Numbered from the stretch's first letter, positions 36,063 to 45,792 are shown. The stretch: 64,000 nt of DNA from Gracilibacillus caseinilyticus (GCF_022919115.1 NZ_CP095072.1:682001-746000), one strand, 5' to 3'. Numbers and translations are program-made. Notes: generated by a model from the letters alone, not told the origin.

Positions 36063-37331
36063 ATGAGTAAAAATCTTGATATTATCAATCATCATGAATC
36101 AGTAGTCCGCAGTTATATCCGTAACTTCCCAACCGTATTTACAAAGGCGAAGAAGCACAAAATGTGGGACGAGAATGGCAAGGAATACTTGGATTTCTTC
36201 TCTGGAGCAGGTGCACTTAACTATGGACATAACGATGATCATATGAAAAAGAAATTAATCGAATATATTACAAGTGACGGCATTACACACTCACTTGATA
36301 TGGCTTCTACAGCAAAAGCCGACTTTTTACAAAAATTCGATGACGTAATTTTACAACCACGTAATCTTGATTACAAAGTCATGTTCCCTGGACCAACGGG
36401 AACAAATACTGTAGAAAGTGCGCTGAAACTGGCTCGTAAAGTAACAGGTCGCACGGATATTATCAGCTTCACTGGTGGGTTCCACGGTATGACAATTGGT
36501 TCTCTATCTGTTACAGGTAACTCCATGAAGCGTCAAGGTGCAGGTATTCCACTGCAAAACACGGTAACAATGGCTTACGATAACTATGTAGATCACGATA
36601 CACTTGTGTACCTTGAAAGATTTCTTGAAGACAACGGTAGTGGTGTTGCTATTCCTGCTGCTATGATCGTAGAAACCGTACAAGGTGAGGGCGGTATCAA
36701 CGCTGCTCGTTTTGAATGGTTGAAACAAGTAGAAGAAATCTGCCGTCGCTGGGGCATTCTTCTTATCATTGATGATGTGCAAGCTGGTATCGGTCGTACA
36801 GGTACTTTCTTCAGCTTTGAAGCTGCTGGCATTAAACCAGATATTGTATGTCTATCAAAATCATTAAGTGGTTACGGACTACCACTTGCTGTTACCTTAA
36901 TCAAACCAGAATTAGATATCTGGAAACCTGGTGAGCATAATGGTACTTTCCGTGGTAACAACCATGCCTTTGTTACAGCAACAGCTGCATTGGATTATTG
37001 GAAAGATGACAACTTCGAAAAAGAAATTCATGAAAAATCCGAACTAATCTACAGCTTCCTTGAAAAAATTGTTGCGAATTATCCAGAACTTAAAGGGGAA
37101 GTACGTGGACGTGGATTCATGGTAGGAATTGCTTCAGAGGTAGAAGGACTTTCCGAAAAAGTTACAGCACGTTGCTTCGAAAAAGGATTAATTATGGAAA
37201 CAGCTGGACCGAACGACGAAGTATTTAAATTGTTCCCAGCACTTAATATTCCTAAAGAAGACCTGCAAAAAGGGTTAGACATTATTGAAGAAAGTGTTAA
37301 AGGATTAGTGAAAGATCCAGTTACTAACTAA
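36063..37331 (+). CDS. ectB: L-2,4-diaminobutyrate transaminase
   Basis: PLP enzyme that converts aspartate semialdehyde to diaminobutyrate with glutamate. Class III aminotransferase marks: [16 protein letters not shown] (about 40-55), [48 protein letters not shown] and the PLP Lys in [15 protein letters not shown]. 422 residues. AGGAGG-type ribosome site (TTTTAGGAGGAAC). Central gene of the operon; 87 bp after ectA. Confidence 0.98.
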   Translation: MSKNLDIINHHESVVRSYIRNFPTVFTKAKKHKMWDENGKEYLDFFSGAGALNYGHNDDHMKKKLIEYITSDGITHSLDMASTAKADFLQKFDDVILQPRNLDYKVMFPGPTGTNTVESALKLARKVTGRTDIISFTGGFHGMTIGSLSVTGNSMKRQGAGIPLQNTVTMAYDNYVDHDTLVYLERFLEDNGSGVAIPAAMIVETVQGEGGINAARFEWLKQVEEICRRWGILLIIDDVQAGIGRTGTFFSFEAAGIKPDIVCLSKSLSGYGLPLAVTLIKPELDIWKPGEHNGTFRGNNHAFVTATAALDYWKDDNFEKEIHEKSELIYSFLEKIVANYPELKGEVRGRGFMVGIASEVEGLSEKVTARCFEKGLIMETAGPNDEVFKLFPALNIPKEDLQKGLDIIEESVKGLVKDPVTN

Positions 37332-37385
37332 TAGTAATGGGATTCATATAAAGAAAAACTTATCTGAAATTTAATTGTCCATAAT

Positions 37386-37428
37386 CCCTCACTTTAGCTT
37401 CTTGTTTTGATTGGAAGTGGGGTTTTTT
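37386..37428 (+). terminator. Terminator-like hairpin between ectB and ectC
   Basis: CCTCACTT (37387-37394) pairs with AAGTGGGG (37415-37422, one G-T pair) around a 20-nt loop and is followed directly by six T. It would allow partial termination before ectC, or 3'-end processing of ectAB mRNA. Confidence 0.55.
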
Positions 37429-37470
37429 CCGGACATTGATAAAAAACACCATACAGGAGGATATACACTA

Positions 37471-37857
37471 ATGAAAGTAGTAAAACTAGAAGATATTTTA
37501 GGTACTGAATACGATGTAGACGGAGGTAACTGGGTTAGTCGCCGTCTAATCATGAAAAAAGACAATATGGGCTATTCTGTAAATGATACTATCATTAAAG
37601 CTGGTACAGAGACACATATCTGGTACCAAAATCACCTTGAATCTGTTTATTGCATTGAAGGTGAAGGTGAAGTGGTTACACTTAGCGATAACAAAGTATG
37701 GCCTATCAAAAAAGATACACTTTACGCATTAGATGAAAATGATGAGCATTTACTTCGTGCAACTACTGATATGAGAATGGTTTGTGTATTCAACCCACCT
37801 CTATCTGGTAAAGAAGTACATGATGAAAATGGTGTTTATCCAGTAGACGAAGATTAA
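37471..37857 (+). CDS. ectC: L-ectoine synthase
   Basis: Cyclises N-gamma-acetyldiaminobutyrate to ectoine. Cupin fold of 128 residues with [25 protein letters not shown] start (given in part), [20 protein letters not shown] metal/cupin box 1 (Glu and His ligands) and [20 protein letters not shown] box 2, then VCVFNPPL. The ATG at 37471 has AGGAGGAT upstream; the frame is open 20 codons earlier without a start signal. 139 bp after ectB, behind a terminator-like hairpin. Confidence 0.97.
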   Translation: MKVVKLEDILGTEYDVDGGNWVSRRLIMKKDNMGYSVNDTIIKAGTETHIWYQNHLESVYCIEGEGEVVTLSDNKVWPIKKDTLYALDENDEHLLRATTDMRMVCVFNPPLSGKEVHDENGVYPVDED

Positions 37858-37919
37858 TGAATAACATCCCTTAATATAAAAATTGATCATAACATTCCTT
37901 AAAATAATCTATTCCTATT

Positions 37920-37948
37920 AAAGACTCCCTCCCCAAGGGAGTCTTTTT
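37920..37948 (+). terminator. Terminator of ectABC
   Basis: AAAGACTCCCT / AGGGAGTCTTTTT stem with a 4-nt C-rich loop and T tract, 62 bp past ectC. Confidence 0.85.
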
Positions 37949-38060
37949 CCGTGCCAATAAAAAATAATTGTATATTGGAGCAACTATAACGATAACAATA
38001 AAAGCAAATTAAGCGAAAAGTGCCGACTTTTTCGTTTATACTATGCATGAGGTGAACGAT

Positions 38061-38489
38061 ATGGCAAACAAAGAGATCGATGACTATATACAGGAAGGCA
38101 TATATGGTGAGAAAGAGCTGCACCCCGATCAAAAAAGACAATATTTAGGTACATACCGGGAACGGGTCATTCTGGTAATGACAAAACCGCAAGTCCGTGG
38201 TGAAAAAGGATTACGCGAAATAGAAGAACTGTTCATGCAATATCAGGACGGGGCATTACTCCTGAACGGAAATATGAATACTAAGTTTTTTAAACCTTAC
38301 CGGGAACTTGCCAGCCAATACCACATCAGCTACACGTATGTATCGAATATTGAAGCTGACAGTGATTACGGATTGGTGTTTGCAACGGACTATGCTGTCG
38401 ATAAAGAGGATATTCTGTTAAAAGAAGATACAAGCGAATCACCGCAAACCAAACGAAAATCATGGTTTGAAAAACTTTTCGGTATATAA
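38061..38489 (+). CDS. YueI family protein (DUF1694)
   Basis: 142 residues, resembling Bacillus YueI: MANKEIDDYIQEGIYG, ELHPDQKRQYLGTYRERV and VSNIEADSDYGLVFATDYAVDKEDI are family-like blocks. Soluble, no membrane helix; C-terminal basic patch (KRKSWFEKLFGI). Function unknown. ATG at 38061 with GAGGTG upstream; an in-frame ATG six codons earlier overlaps that site. Own terminator follows. Confidence 0.8.
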   Translation: MANKEIDDYIQEGIYGEKELHPDQKRQYLGTYRERVILVMTKPQVRGEKGLREIEELFMQYQDGALLLNGNMNTKFFKPYRELASQYHISYTYVSNIEADSDYGLVFATDYAVDKEDILLKEDTSESPQTKRKSWFEKLFGI

Positions 38490-38490
38490 A

Positions 38491-38517
38491 AAAACTGGGC
38501 ATTAACCGCCCAGTTCT
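38491..38517 (+). terminator. Terminator after the YueI gene
   Basis: AACTGGGC / GCCCAGTT stem with a 7-nt loop; flanking A tract also allows a minus-strand role. T tract on the plus side is weak. Confidence 0.6.
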
Positions 38518-38526
38518 AACTATACC

Positions 38527-38709
38527 TGTAATATGGATTATGTTAACTAGATGCTTAGTAGTAATGTTGAAACATTTCATGTGCAGGTATACTGCTTCGG
38601 CCAATCTCTTCGCGTCCTGTGGTGCATATCTCCGGAGCTTTGCTAAGCACATACTATTTGTCAAAATAAACATATCGAAACAGTTTTCACTTTACATAAT
38701 CTATATTGT
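38527..38709. repeat. MITE-like intergenic repeat, copy D (183 bp, short form)
   Basis: Termini TGTAATATGGATTATGTTAA and TTTACATAATCTATATTGT. The core reads CTTCGCGTCCTGTGG then CTCCGGAGCTTTGCTAAGCA, i.e. the inverse of copies A-C. It separates the convergent YueI and aminotransferase genes. Confidence 0.75.
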
Positions 38710-38762
38710 CAGAACTCATTCTTTTATTTTTTTCAAACGTGAACGCGATTATATACAGTTTC

Positions 38763-39950
38763 TCAGACATTCACAGTTGCAGACTCCAATACGTTTACTA
38801 ATCGTTTCATTCCTTCTTCGATCAGAGCTGGCTCTGAATTGGTGAAGTTTAAACGAAACGTGTTTTCCTCCGGATCGGATACGTAAAAAGGCGCACCTGG
38901 AACGAAGGCAACTCCTGCCGCTACTGCCTCGTTTAACAATGTTGTGGTATTAATATGCGGTGGCAATTTGACCCAGAAGAACATACCACCTTTCGGCACA
39001 ATGTATTCAAGTCCTTCAATATCAACCGAATCTAATAAACGCTTCATGATAAGCATTCGTTCATAATATGTTTTTCTAATTGTTTGAATATGCCCATCGA
39101 TATCGAACTCTTTTAACAAATGTACTAATGCATGCTGGCTAATTGAATTGGTGTGTAAGTCTGATGCCTGCTTGGCTTGTGCCATGATCCGAATAATTTG
39201 ATGCGGTCCAACAATCCATCCAATTCGAACAGCAGGAACAACCGTTTTAGAAAAGGTGCTCGTGTAAAGCACAAGTCCGTCTTCATCTAATGACGCAATC
39301 GAAGGCTGAGCTTCTTGCTCATCGAACTTCAGCTCTCCATATGGATCATCTTCAAAAATTACAATATGATATTGATTAGCTAGTTCTAATAATTTCTTCC
39401 GTCTTTCTAACGACCACACTTTTCCAGTCGGATTTGAATAAGTCGGGACTACATAAATGCATTTCGGTTTATGCTTAATAATTTTTTCTTCTAAATCAGC
39501 AAGGACCATTCCATCGTCATCTGATTCCACTGCTACCACATTCGTTTCATATGATTCAAATACTTGTAAGGCTGCTAAATAGGTAGGATTTTCTGTTAAG
39601 ATAACATCCCCTGCATTAAACATCACACGCGAAAAGAGATCGATCGCCTGCTGACTGCCTGATGTGATTAAAATATCATCAGGTGAACGGTGTAAGCCTT
39701 TTTGTATCATTCTTTCAGACAACAATGCTCGAAGCTCTGGTACTCCTTCTGTTTCACCGTATTGTAACGCCTTTTTGTTGGTTGTGATGGCTTTATGAAA
39801 TGCCTGATCTACCGCCTCAACCGGAAATAGCTTCTCTTCAGGCAGTCCGCCAGCGAATGAAATAATATTACCTTGATTAATTATTTTCAAGATATCCCGA
39901 ACTGCTGATGACTTTAAATACTTAACACGATCTGAAAAACCATATTTCAT
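38763..39950 (-). CDS. PLP-dependent aminotransferase (2-aminoadipate transaminase/MocR-domain type)
   Basis: 395 residues, class I/II fold without a DNA-binding domain. ISFAGGLPEEKLFP (30-43), GSQQAIDLFSRV, YVVPTYSNPTGKVW, FEDDPYGELKF and the PLP Lys in TSTFSKTVVPAVRIGWI are visible. Relatives act on aromatic amino acids or 2-aminoadipate; substrate not assigned. Start at 39950 (second of two adjacent ATGs) gives the better distance to GGGA. Confidence 0.9.
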   Translation of the reverse strand: MKYGFSDRVKYLKSSAVRDILKIINQGNIISFAGGLPEEKLFPVEAVDQAFHKAITTNKKALQYGETEGVPELRALLSERMIQKGLHRSPDDILITSGSQQAIDLFSRVMFNAGDVILTENPTYLAALQVFESYETNVVAVESDDDGMVLADLEEKIIKHKPKCIYVVPTYSNPTGKVWSLERRKKLLELANQYHIVIFEDDPYGELKFDEQEAQPSIASLDEDGLVLYTSTFSKTVVPAVRIGWIVGPHQIIRIMAQAKQASDLHTNSISQHALVHLLKEFDIDGHIQTIRKTYYERMLIMKRLLDSVDIEGLEYIVPKGGMFFWVKLPPHINTTTLLNEAVAAGVAFVPGAPFYVSDPEENTFRLNFTNSEPALIEEGMKRLVNVLESATVNV

Positions 39951-40052
39951 CATTTATCCCTACTTTCATATTTTATCTTTCTTTTAATATTTGAGATTGT
40001 CATTTTGGTACTGATCTGCTTTCAAAAGATTCGTTCTTAATATAGTGAGAAA

Positions 40053-40081
40053 GGACAGCTACTGTAATAAGTAACTGTCCG
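40053..40081 (-). terminator. Hairpin after the TrpXYZ-type operon
   Basis: GGACAG(T)TACT / AGTA(G)CTGTCC stem followed on the minus strand by TTTC; a moderate terminator 6 bp past the ATPase gene. Confidence 0.55.
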
Positions 40082-40087
40082 AAAGCA

Positions 40088-40882
40088 TTATCCTAATATT
40101 GCACGGTCATTATCCAGCTGTTTTCCACGAATTCGTTGGAATTCATGTAATAACTTTTCAATCGTCAACTGCTGCTTTTCTTCACCCGAAACTTCTAATA
40201 TGATTTGACCTTTATCCATCATAATCAGTCGGTTGCCCAAGTCTAATGCTTGTTGCATATTATGCGTCACCATCAGTGTTGTTAATCCGAACTGTTCGAC
40301 GACTTCTCCCGTTAAATTCGTGATTAATTCTGCACGAGATGGATCCAATGCTGCAGTATGTTCATCTAGTAATAATATATTCGGCTCCGTAAATGTTGCC
40401 ATCAGTAGTGATAAAGCTTGACGTTCACCACCAGATAAAAGTCCGACTTTTGCATTCAAACGATTTTCCAAGCCTAAATGAAGTGTCTCTAAATGCTCTT
40501 TAAACAACGTCTTTCGCTTTTTACTTACTCCAATTTTCAATGTTCGCTTTTTGTTTCTCGTGTAAGCCATTGCTAAGTTCTCTTCAATTGTCATCGTTGG
40601 AGCGGTACCGGCCATTGGATCTTGAAACACACGCCCGATAAACTGGGATCGTTTATACTCGGGTAACATGGTGACATTTTTGTCATCGATCGTCACAGTA
40701 CCAATATCCGGTTTTAAAGATCCAGATATCATATTCATTAACGTCGATTTCCCTGCACCATTACTGCCGATTACAGTAACAAAATCACCTTTTTTCATAT
40801 TTAGCTGAATCCCCTGTAATGCTTTCTTCTCATCCATCGTACCTTCATTAAAAGTAATCGCAATGTCCTTCATACTAAGCAT
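40088..40882 (-). CDS. ABC transporter ATP-binding protein (TrpZ-type)
   Basis: 264 residues: Walker A IGSNGAGKSTLMNMI, Q-loop FIGRVFQDPMAG, signature LLSGGERQALSLLMA, Walker B ILLLDEHTAALDP and VTHNMQQAL. ATG at 40882 overlaps the permease stop by 8 bp (ATGCTTAG) with GGAGAGGGGG upstream; a longer frame runs back into the permease. Third gene of a three-gene importer whose binding protein belongs to the same family as the TrpX-type lipoproteins. Confidence 0.92.
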   Translation of the reverse strand: MLSMKDIAITFNEGTMDEKKALQGIQLNMKKGDFVTVIGSNGAGKSTLMNMISGSLKPDIGTVTIDDKNVTMLPEYKRSQFIGRVFQDPMAGTAPTMTIEENLAMAYTRNKKRTLKIGVSKKRKTLFKEHLETLHLGLENRLNAKVGLLSGGERQALSLLMATFTEPNILLLDEHTAALDPSRAELITNLTGEVVEQFGLTTLMVTHNMQQALDLGNRLIMMDKGQIILEVSGEEKQQLTIEKLLHEFQRIRGKQLDNDRAILG

Positions 40883-41867
40883 TGTTAGCCCCCTCTCCAC
40901 TGGCCAGCATTGCCCTTTTTCGTCTTTTTCGACTCGCTTCTTTTTGGGATGCGATGATTTTAGGTGCGATGAGAGCGGCGATAACAATGACTGCTGTTAT
41001 TAATTTCGTGTCACCTGTTTCCAGAAATTCTACTTTTAATGCCAATGTCAATACGATTCGATAAACAATTGCACCACAAATAACCGCTAAAGTAGTTCTC
41101 GCCATCGTCTTAGTTCCAATTAGTGCTTCCCCAATAATGACAGAGGCGAGACCTATTACTATCATTCCGATTCCCATACTTACATCAGAGAACCCACCAT
41201 ATTGAGCAATAAGTGCACCTGCTAAAGCAACTAAAGCATTCGAAATTCCTAAACCAACGATGGTCAAGTTATCTGTGTTCGCTGAAAAACTACGAATCAT
41301 TTTTTCGTTATCACCAGTAGCTCTTAGTGCAAGACCCACGTCTGTTTTCAAGAAATAATCAGTCAGGAGTTTAATCGCAATCGTAATAAAAATCATTAAT
41401 ATAAGAACAACCCAAGTACCAGGAACTCTGTCCGCTCCCATAGAAGTTAATATGTCATTCAATGCCTGGTCAATTCCTAAACTTCCCCAGAAACCTTCTA
41501 ACTGATTAAATATTGTCGGTTCATTCAATAACGCGACATTAGGCTTACCCATGATTCGCAAATTAATAGAATAGAGTGCGATCATCATTAATATACCTGA
41601 TAATAAAGGATTAATCTTTCCTTTCGTATTCAAAATTCCTGTAACAGCTCCAGCCGCAAAGCCTGCTAATACTGCATAAAAAGTCGCGATTACTGGAGGT
41701 ACTCCGTTCACAATCGATATTGCTGCAACTGCTCCTCCTGTTACAAAACTGCCGTCTACCGTTAAATCTGGGAAATCTAAAATACGAAATGAAAGATAAA
41801 CACCAAGTGCCATCAGCGCATATATTATGCCTGATTCAACTGCGCTGAAAATGGAAATTAACATCAA
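40875..41867 (-). CDS. ABC transporter permease (TrpY-type)
   Basis: 330 residues, eight or more helices; belongs to the branched-chain/simple-sugar permease superfamily (LALRATGDNEKMIRSFS cytoplasmic EAA-like loop, LVALAGALIAQYGGFSDVSMG). C-terminal basic tail (KEASRKRRKRA). Works with the downstream ATPase and the upstream lipoprotein. A hairpin separates it from the lipoprotein gene. Confidence 0.9.
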   Translation of the reverse strand: MMLISIFSAVESGIIYALMALGVYLSFRILDFPDLTVDGSFVTGGAVAAISIVNGVPPVIATFYAVLAGFAAGAVTGILNTKGKINPLLSGILMMIALYSINLRIMGKPNVALLNEPTIFNQLEGFWGSLGIDQALNDILTSMGADRVPGTWVVLILMIFITIAIKLLTDYFLKTDVGLALRATGDNEKMIRSFSANTDNLTIVGLGISNALVALAGALIAQYGGFSDVSMGIGMIVIGLASVIIGEALIGTKTMARTTLAVICGAIVYRIVLTLALKVEFLETGDTKLITAVIVIAALIAPKIIASQKEASRKRRKRAMLASGEGANNA

Positions 41868-41902
41868 ACTCTCCCTTTCTGTCCTTCAAAAATCATTGGA
41901 TA

Positions 41903-41945
41903 GAAAACCCCGACACCTTTCTCTTGCGTGTATGTCGAGGTTTTC
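41903..41945 (-). terminator. Hairpin between binding-protein and permease genes
   Basis: GAAAACCTCGACA / TGTCGGGGTTTTC stem with T residues after it on the minus strand. It likely lowers readthrough from the binding-protein gene so that binding protein is made in excess, a common ABC-importer arrangement. Confidence 0.65.
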
Positions 41946-41952
41946 TTCCAAA

Positions 41953-43008
41953 TTATTCTGATTCTTCTGTTTCTAACAATTCTGCTTCCGCGTCCCAATT
42001 ACTATTCCATTCCACGCCTTGTGCTTCTGCAGCTTCTTTATTAATAAAAAGTTGCATACTAGGTGGTACTTCAACAGGAATATCCGCTGTTGTTTTTTCA
42101 CCTGTTAAGATCTCCACTGCCATCTCTCCAGTACGGTACCCGATGGTGTAATAATCGATACCGTATGTAGCAAATCCGCCACGTTTCACGGAATCTGGTT
42201 CTCCGACTACTAATGGAATACTTTGATCTTCCGCCACATTTACTACTGTTTCAAGAGCGGATACTACTGTATTATCGGTAATCACATAAAATATATCTGC
42301 ATTACCTACTAATGAAGTCGTAGCTTGCTGTACTTCAGATGAATTAGAAACAGTTGCCTCTACAGTTGATAGTGAAGTACCTTCCACCGCTGCATTTACT
42401 GCTTCAATTTGAGCGACAGAATTTGCTTCACCAGCATTATAAATCAATCCAACAGTCGATCCTTCAAAATATTGATTGATAAAATTAACGGTATTTTTGA
42501 TTGCATCAGGGTGTAAATCTAGTACTCCTGTAATATTTTCACCAGGTTGATCCAATGATTCTACTAATCCGCCTTCTACAGCATCCGTTACAGAAGTAAA
42601 AAGAATTGGAATATCACTAGTCGCCTGTAATGCACTTTGCGCACTTGGCGTTGAATTAGCAAAGATCAAATCAACTCCGTCTGCCACAAAGTTATTAGCA
42701 ATAGTAGCAGTGTTATTTTGATCCCCCTGTGCTGATTGGAAATCATATTCAACATTCAACCCCGCTTCTTCAATCGCTGCCTGAAATCCGTCATATGCTG
42801 CATCTAATGAAGGATGCTCGACGATTTGAGTAGCACCAATTTGATAAACTCCATCTTTAGTTGCTTCACCTTCTGTTTCGTCAGATGTTTGTTCGGCGTC
42901 TTCACTGCCACCCGATCCATTCGTTTCCTCATCACTTGTTCCACATGCTGCCAAAACAAGAACACTGAAGAAAGCTATTAATAATAAAAATAATAAGTTC
43001 TTCTTCAT
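41953..43008 (-). CDS. ABC transporter substrate-binding lipoprotein (TrpX-type, ABC_sub_bind)
   Basis: 351 residues. Signal peptide and lipobox LVLAAC (about 15-22), then an acidic Glu/Asp/Gly linker and a two-lobed binding domain of the ABC_sub_bind (PF04392) type: IGATQIVEHPSLDAAYDGF, FANSTPSAQSALQA, LFTSVTDAVEGGLV, GLIYNAGEANSVAQ. Related proteins import tryptophan or other aromatic ligands; the ligand here is not certain. ATG at 43008 has GGGGGAG 9 nt upstream, which excludes two earlier in-frame ATGs. Confidence 0.9.
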   Translation of the reverse strand: MKKNLLFLLLIAFFSVLVLAACGTSDEETNGSGGSEDAEQTSDETEGEATKDGVYQIGATQIVEHPSLDAAYDGFQAAIEEAGLNVEYDFQSAQGDQNNTATIANNFVADGVDLIFANSTPSAQSALQATSDIPILFTSVTDAVEGGLVESLDQPGENITGVLDLHPDAIKNTVNFINQYFEGSTVGLIYNAGEANSVAQIEAVNAAVEGTSLSTVEATVSNSSEVQQATTSLVGNADIFYVITDNTVVSALETVVNVAEDQSIPLVVGEPDSVKRGGFATYGIDYYTIGYRTGEMAVEILTGEKTTADIPVEVPPSMQLFINKEAAEAQGVEWNSNWDAEAELLETEESE

Positions 43009-43065
43009 GCTTCCCATCTCCCCCATTTTTCTATAAATTTTTAATTTTCAAACTTTTTAAAATAC

Positions 43066-43074
43066 ATTATAGCA
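43066..43074 (-). promoter_or_regulatory. Extended -10 promoter of the TrpXYZ-type operon
   Basis: Minus-strand TGCTATAAT, an extended -10 element, about 58 bp before the lipoprotein start. No clear -35 and no T-box or riboswitch can be seen between it and the gene. Confidence 0.45.
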
Positions 43075-43178
43075 CAACTTAAGTAGCATAGGTACAACTA
43101 AAACGTAAATATTACTTGAAATAAATGGGTAAATTGATAGGTTGATAGTCTGGCGGTAGACTAACACTCATTCCGTAC

Positions 43179-43520
43179 TGTTGATAACTTTATAAATCAG
43201 CAAAGTTTTATACAATATATACTGCTTTATCGACAACTTTTTATTCCATTATGCAGATTCAACTCAAGTTATGCACATAACCAAAAGATATTCAGGATAA
43301 CTGGCTACTTATTCACAAATTTATAAGATATTAACTTAATTGTTTAAAGTAAGCAGCAATCATTTATCCTGGAAATGTGGATAAACCATTGAATTACTGC
43401 ATTTTTCCACAATAAGCCCTTATAACTTTGTCTAACCTACCACTTATACACGGAGTTATCTACATACCAACATGCATGACTCAATAACTGCTATCAAATG
43501 AAACAACTGGGTGTGGATAA
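43179..43520. other. Cluster of DnaA-box-like sequences outside any origin gene context
   Basis: Relative to TTATCCACA there are two perfect matches on the minus strand (43376-43384, 43512-43520), six single-mismatch sites (TTATCAACA minus 43179-43187; TTATCGACA 43227-43235; TTATGCACA 43269-43277; TTATTCACA 43309-43317; TTTTCCACA 43403-43411; TTATCTACA 43456-43464) and one two-mismatch site (TTATACACG 43444-43452). About one site every 40 bp in gene-free AT-rich DNA between the TrpXYZ-type operon and ilvD. No dnaA, dnaN, rpmH or plasmid rep gene is near. Inference: a DnaA-titrating cluster, or a relic origin. Confidence 0.7.
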
Positions 43521-43585
43521 GAAAACTGGAACATAATTAAAATGCCCAAACGACAATTGCGATTAATGTAAGTATTATAACTTCC

Positions 43586-43901
43586 TTTAATACGGATTAT
43601 GTTAACTAACTGCTGAGTGGTCATTTTGAAATGTTTCAAGTGCTAGGAGATCGCTCCGGCCAACCACTTCGCGTCCTGCGGGGCACGGCTGAAGCTAACT
43701 TTGTGAAGAAGATCGCTTCAAAAAGTGGATCTTCAGCACCTGCTCAATCCCACGGGAGTCTACGTGGTTGGCCTGCGCTAATATAAGAACTCTACAACTT
43801 TTGTGAGAGCTAGCATATTTCCGGAGCTCTACTAAGCATTTAAAACCGATCAAAATTGCCCCATAGATATACAGTTCCACTTAACATAATCCGTATTATA
43901 A
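43586..43901. repeat. MITE-like intergenic repeat, copy E (316 bp, middle form)
   Basis: Termini TTTAATACGGATTATGTTAA and TTAACATAATCCGTATTATA, perfectly matched over most of their length. GGCCAACCAC (43658-43667) and GTGGTTGGCC (43764-43773) enclose nested inverted repeats (GAAGATC 43708-43714 with GATCTTC 43728-43734), so the core can fold into a long branched hairpin. Orientation as copies D and F. Follows the DnaA-box cluster directly. Confidence 0.8.
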
Positions 43902-43981
43902 GAAACAATATTTCTTATTTAAGTATGATTCTGCATGTTGTGTTTATGACTGTACTTATACTCCTTTTTCACACCACAAAA

Positions 43982-44017
43982 ATAGCATACCAAGCAATGT
44001 ACTACTTGGTATGCTAT
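43982..44017 (-). terminator. Terminator after ilvD
   Basis: Perfect 13-bp stem ATAGCATACCAAG / CTTGGTATGCTAT followed by TTTTTG on the minus strand. Confidence 0.85.
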
Positions 44018-44056
44018 CTAATATCTTAAGTCGTAAATCAGTGTATAGCTCTGTAA

Positions 44057-45748
44057 TTATTGATCATTTCTGTTGATAAAGTCTGTAACAGCTCCTAATG
44101 AGGAACAAGATACATTGTGTGCATATTTCCCTAAGACACCGCGCTTGTATAATTCTGGTGCCTTCCAGTCTGCACGTCTGTTTGCTAATTCTTCTTCCGT
44201 TACATCCATTGAAAGCTCTTTCTTCTCTGAATCGATCGTTACCATATCGCCTTCCTGCAGTAAACCGATTGGTCCACCGGATTGTGCTTCAGGTGCGATG
44301 TGACCTACTACAAGACCGTGTGTACCACCTGAGAAACGGCCATCCGTTAACAGTGCTACCTTTTGGCCGAGTCCTTTACCGACAAGGATTGCGGAAATCG
44401 ATAGCATCTCTGGCATACCTGGTCCACCTTTTGGACCTACATAACGGATAACTAATACGTCGCCTTCATTGATTTCATTATTCATCACGGCATTTGTTGC
44501 GTCTTCTTCATTTTCAAATACGCGTGCAGGACCAACGTGTCGTTTAACCTTTACACCAGAAACTTTGGCAACGGCACCACTTGGTGATAGATTACCTTTT
44601 AGTACAATTAATGGACCATCTGCACGGTATGGATTGCTAAGCGGGTGAATGATATCTTGCTCATCCGTTAGTACAGGCGCATCCGCATAATTTTCGGCGA
44701 TTGTCTTACCTGTAACCGTTAAGCAGTCGCCATGGAGGAATTCATTATCCAACAGAAGGCGCATAACCGCAGGTACTCCTCCAATTTTATGAAGGTCTTC
44801 CATTACATATTTGCCACTTGGCTTTAAATCAGCCAGGTGAGGAACTTTTGCTTGAATTCGATTAAAATCATCTATCGTTATGTTCACTTGTGCCGCATTT
44901 GCAATCGCTAATAAGTGAAGTACTGCATTCGTTGAACCACCTAATGCCATCACTGTTGTAATTGCATTTTCGAATGCTTTTTCCGTTAAAATATCTTTTG
45001 GATAGATACCTTTTTCTAATAAATGATAAGCAGCTTGTCCTGCTTTACGGCAATCTTCGAATTTCTCAGGAGATTCAGCTGGATTAGAAGAACTTCCTGG
45101 TAAACTCATACCGAGTGCTTCTACCGCTGTTGCCATTGTATTCGCAGTGTACATACCACCGCAAGAACCAGCACCTGGACATGCATTACACTCAATGCCT
45201 CTTAACTCTTCATCATCTATATCTCCGTTATTGTGTTTTCCAACACCTTCAAAAACCGACACGATGTCTAATTTTTCGCCTTTACGATATCCTGGTGCAA
45301 TCGTACCACCGTAGACGAATACTGCAGGCACGTCAGAACGTGCAATCGAAATCAAACAGCCTGGAATGTTTTTGTCACAGCCACCGATTGCTACATAGGC
45401 ATCCATGTTCTCAGCACCCACTACTGTTTCAATTGAGTCTGCAATTACATCACGACTTGGTAATGAATAACGCATACCAGATGTACCCATTGAGATACCA
45501 TCGGATACAGTAATCGTATTAAAGATCATCGGAACACCGCCCGCAGCACGAGCGCCATTTTTCGCCTGAACGGCAAGGTCATCTAGGTGAATATTACATG
45601 GTGTTACTTCACTCCAGGTACTTGCTACCCCAATCATCGGTTTCTTAAAGTCTTCATCTGTTACCCCAACTGCACGCAACATCGCACGGTTTGGAGCACG
45701 TTTTGAATCATCAAATACTTTACTTTTGATACGCAAATCTTTCCCCAT
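44057..45748 (-). CDS. ilvD: Dihydroxy-acid dehydratase
   Basis: Fe-S enzyme of branched-chain amino acid synthesis (third common step). 563 residues. [20 protein letters not shown] (41-60), [12 protein letters not shown] and [20 protein letters not shown] (about 190-205) carry the three cluster-linked cysteines; [20 protein letters not shown] near 470-490 is the C-terminal signature. GGGAGG precedes the ATG. It is not next to ilvBHC/leu genes here, and a CodY-like box overlaps its promoter. Confidence 0.98.
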   Translation of the reverse strand: MGKDLRIKSKVFDDSKRAPNRAMLRAVGVTDEDFKKPMIGVASTWSEVTPCNIHLDDLAVQAKNGARAAGGVPMIFNTITVSDGISMGTSGMRYSLPSRDVIADSIETVVGAENMDAYVAIGGCDKNIPGCLISIARSDVPAVFVYGGTIAPGYRKGEKLDIVSVFEGVGKHNNGDIDDEELRGIECNACPGAGSCGGMYTANTMATAVEALGMSLPGSSSNPAESPEKFEDCRKAGQAAYHLLEKGIYPKDILTEKAFENAITTVMALGGSTNAVLHLLAIANAAQVNITIDDFNRIQAKVPHLADLKPSGKYVMEDLHKIGGVPAVMRLLLDNEFLHGDCLTVTGKTIAENYADAPVLTDEQDIIHPLSNPYRADGPLIVLKGNLSPSGAVAKVSGVKVKRHVGPARVFENEEDATNAVMNNEINEGDVLVIRYVGPKGGPGMPEMLSISAILVGKGLGQKVALLTDGRFSGGTHGLVVGHIAPEAQSGGPIGLLQEGDMVTIDSEKKELSMDVTEEELANRRADWKAPELYKRGVLGKYAHNVSCSSLGAVTDFINRNDQ

Positions 45749-45792
45749 ACCATTTGCCTCCCAATTATGCTTTCTAATAACATTAAATTTTA

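Noticed and set aside
43179..43520. Chromosomal oriC
   Set aside because: Although rich in DnaA boxes, the flanking genes are an ABC importer and ilvD, not rpmH-dnaA-dnaN, so an ectopic cluster is the better reading.
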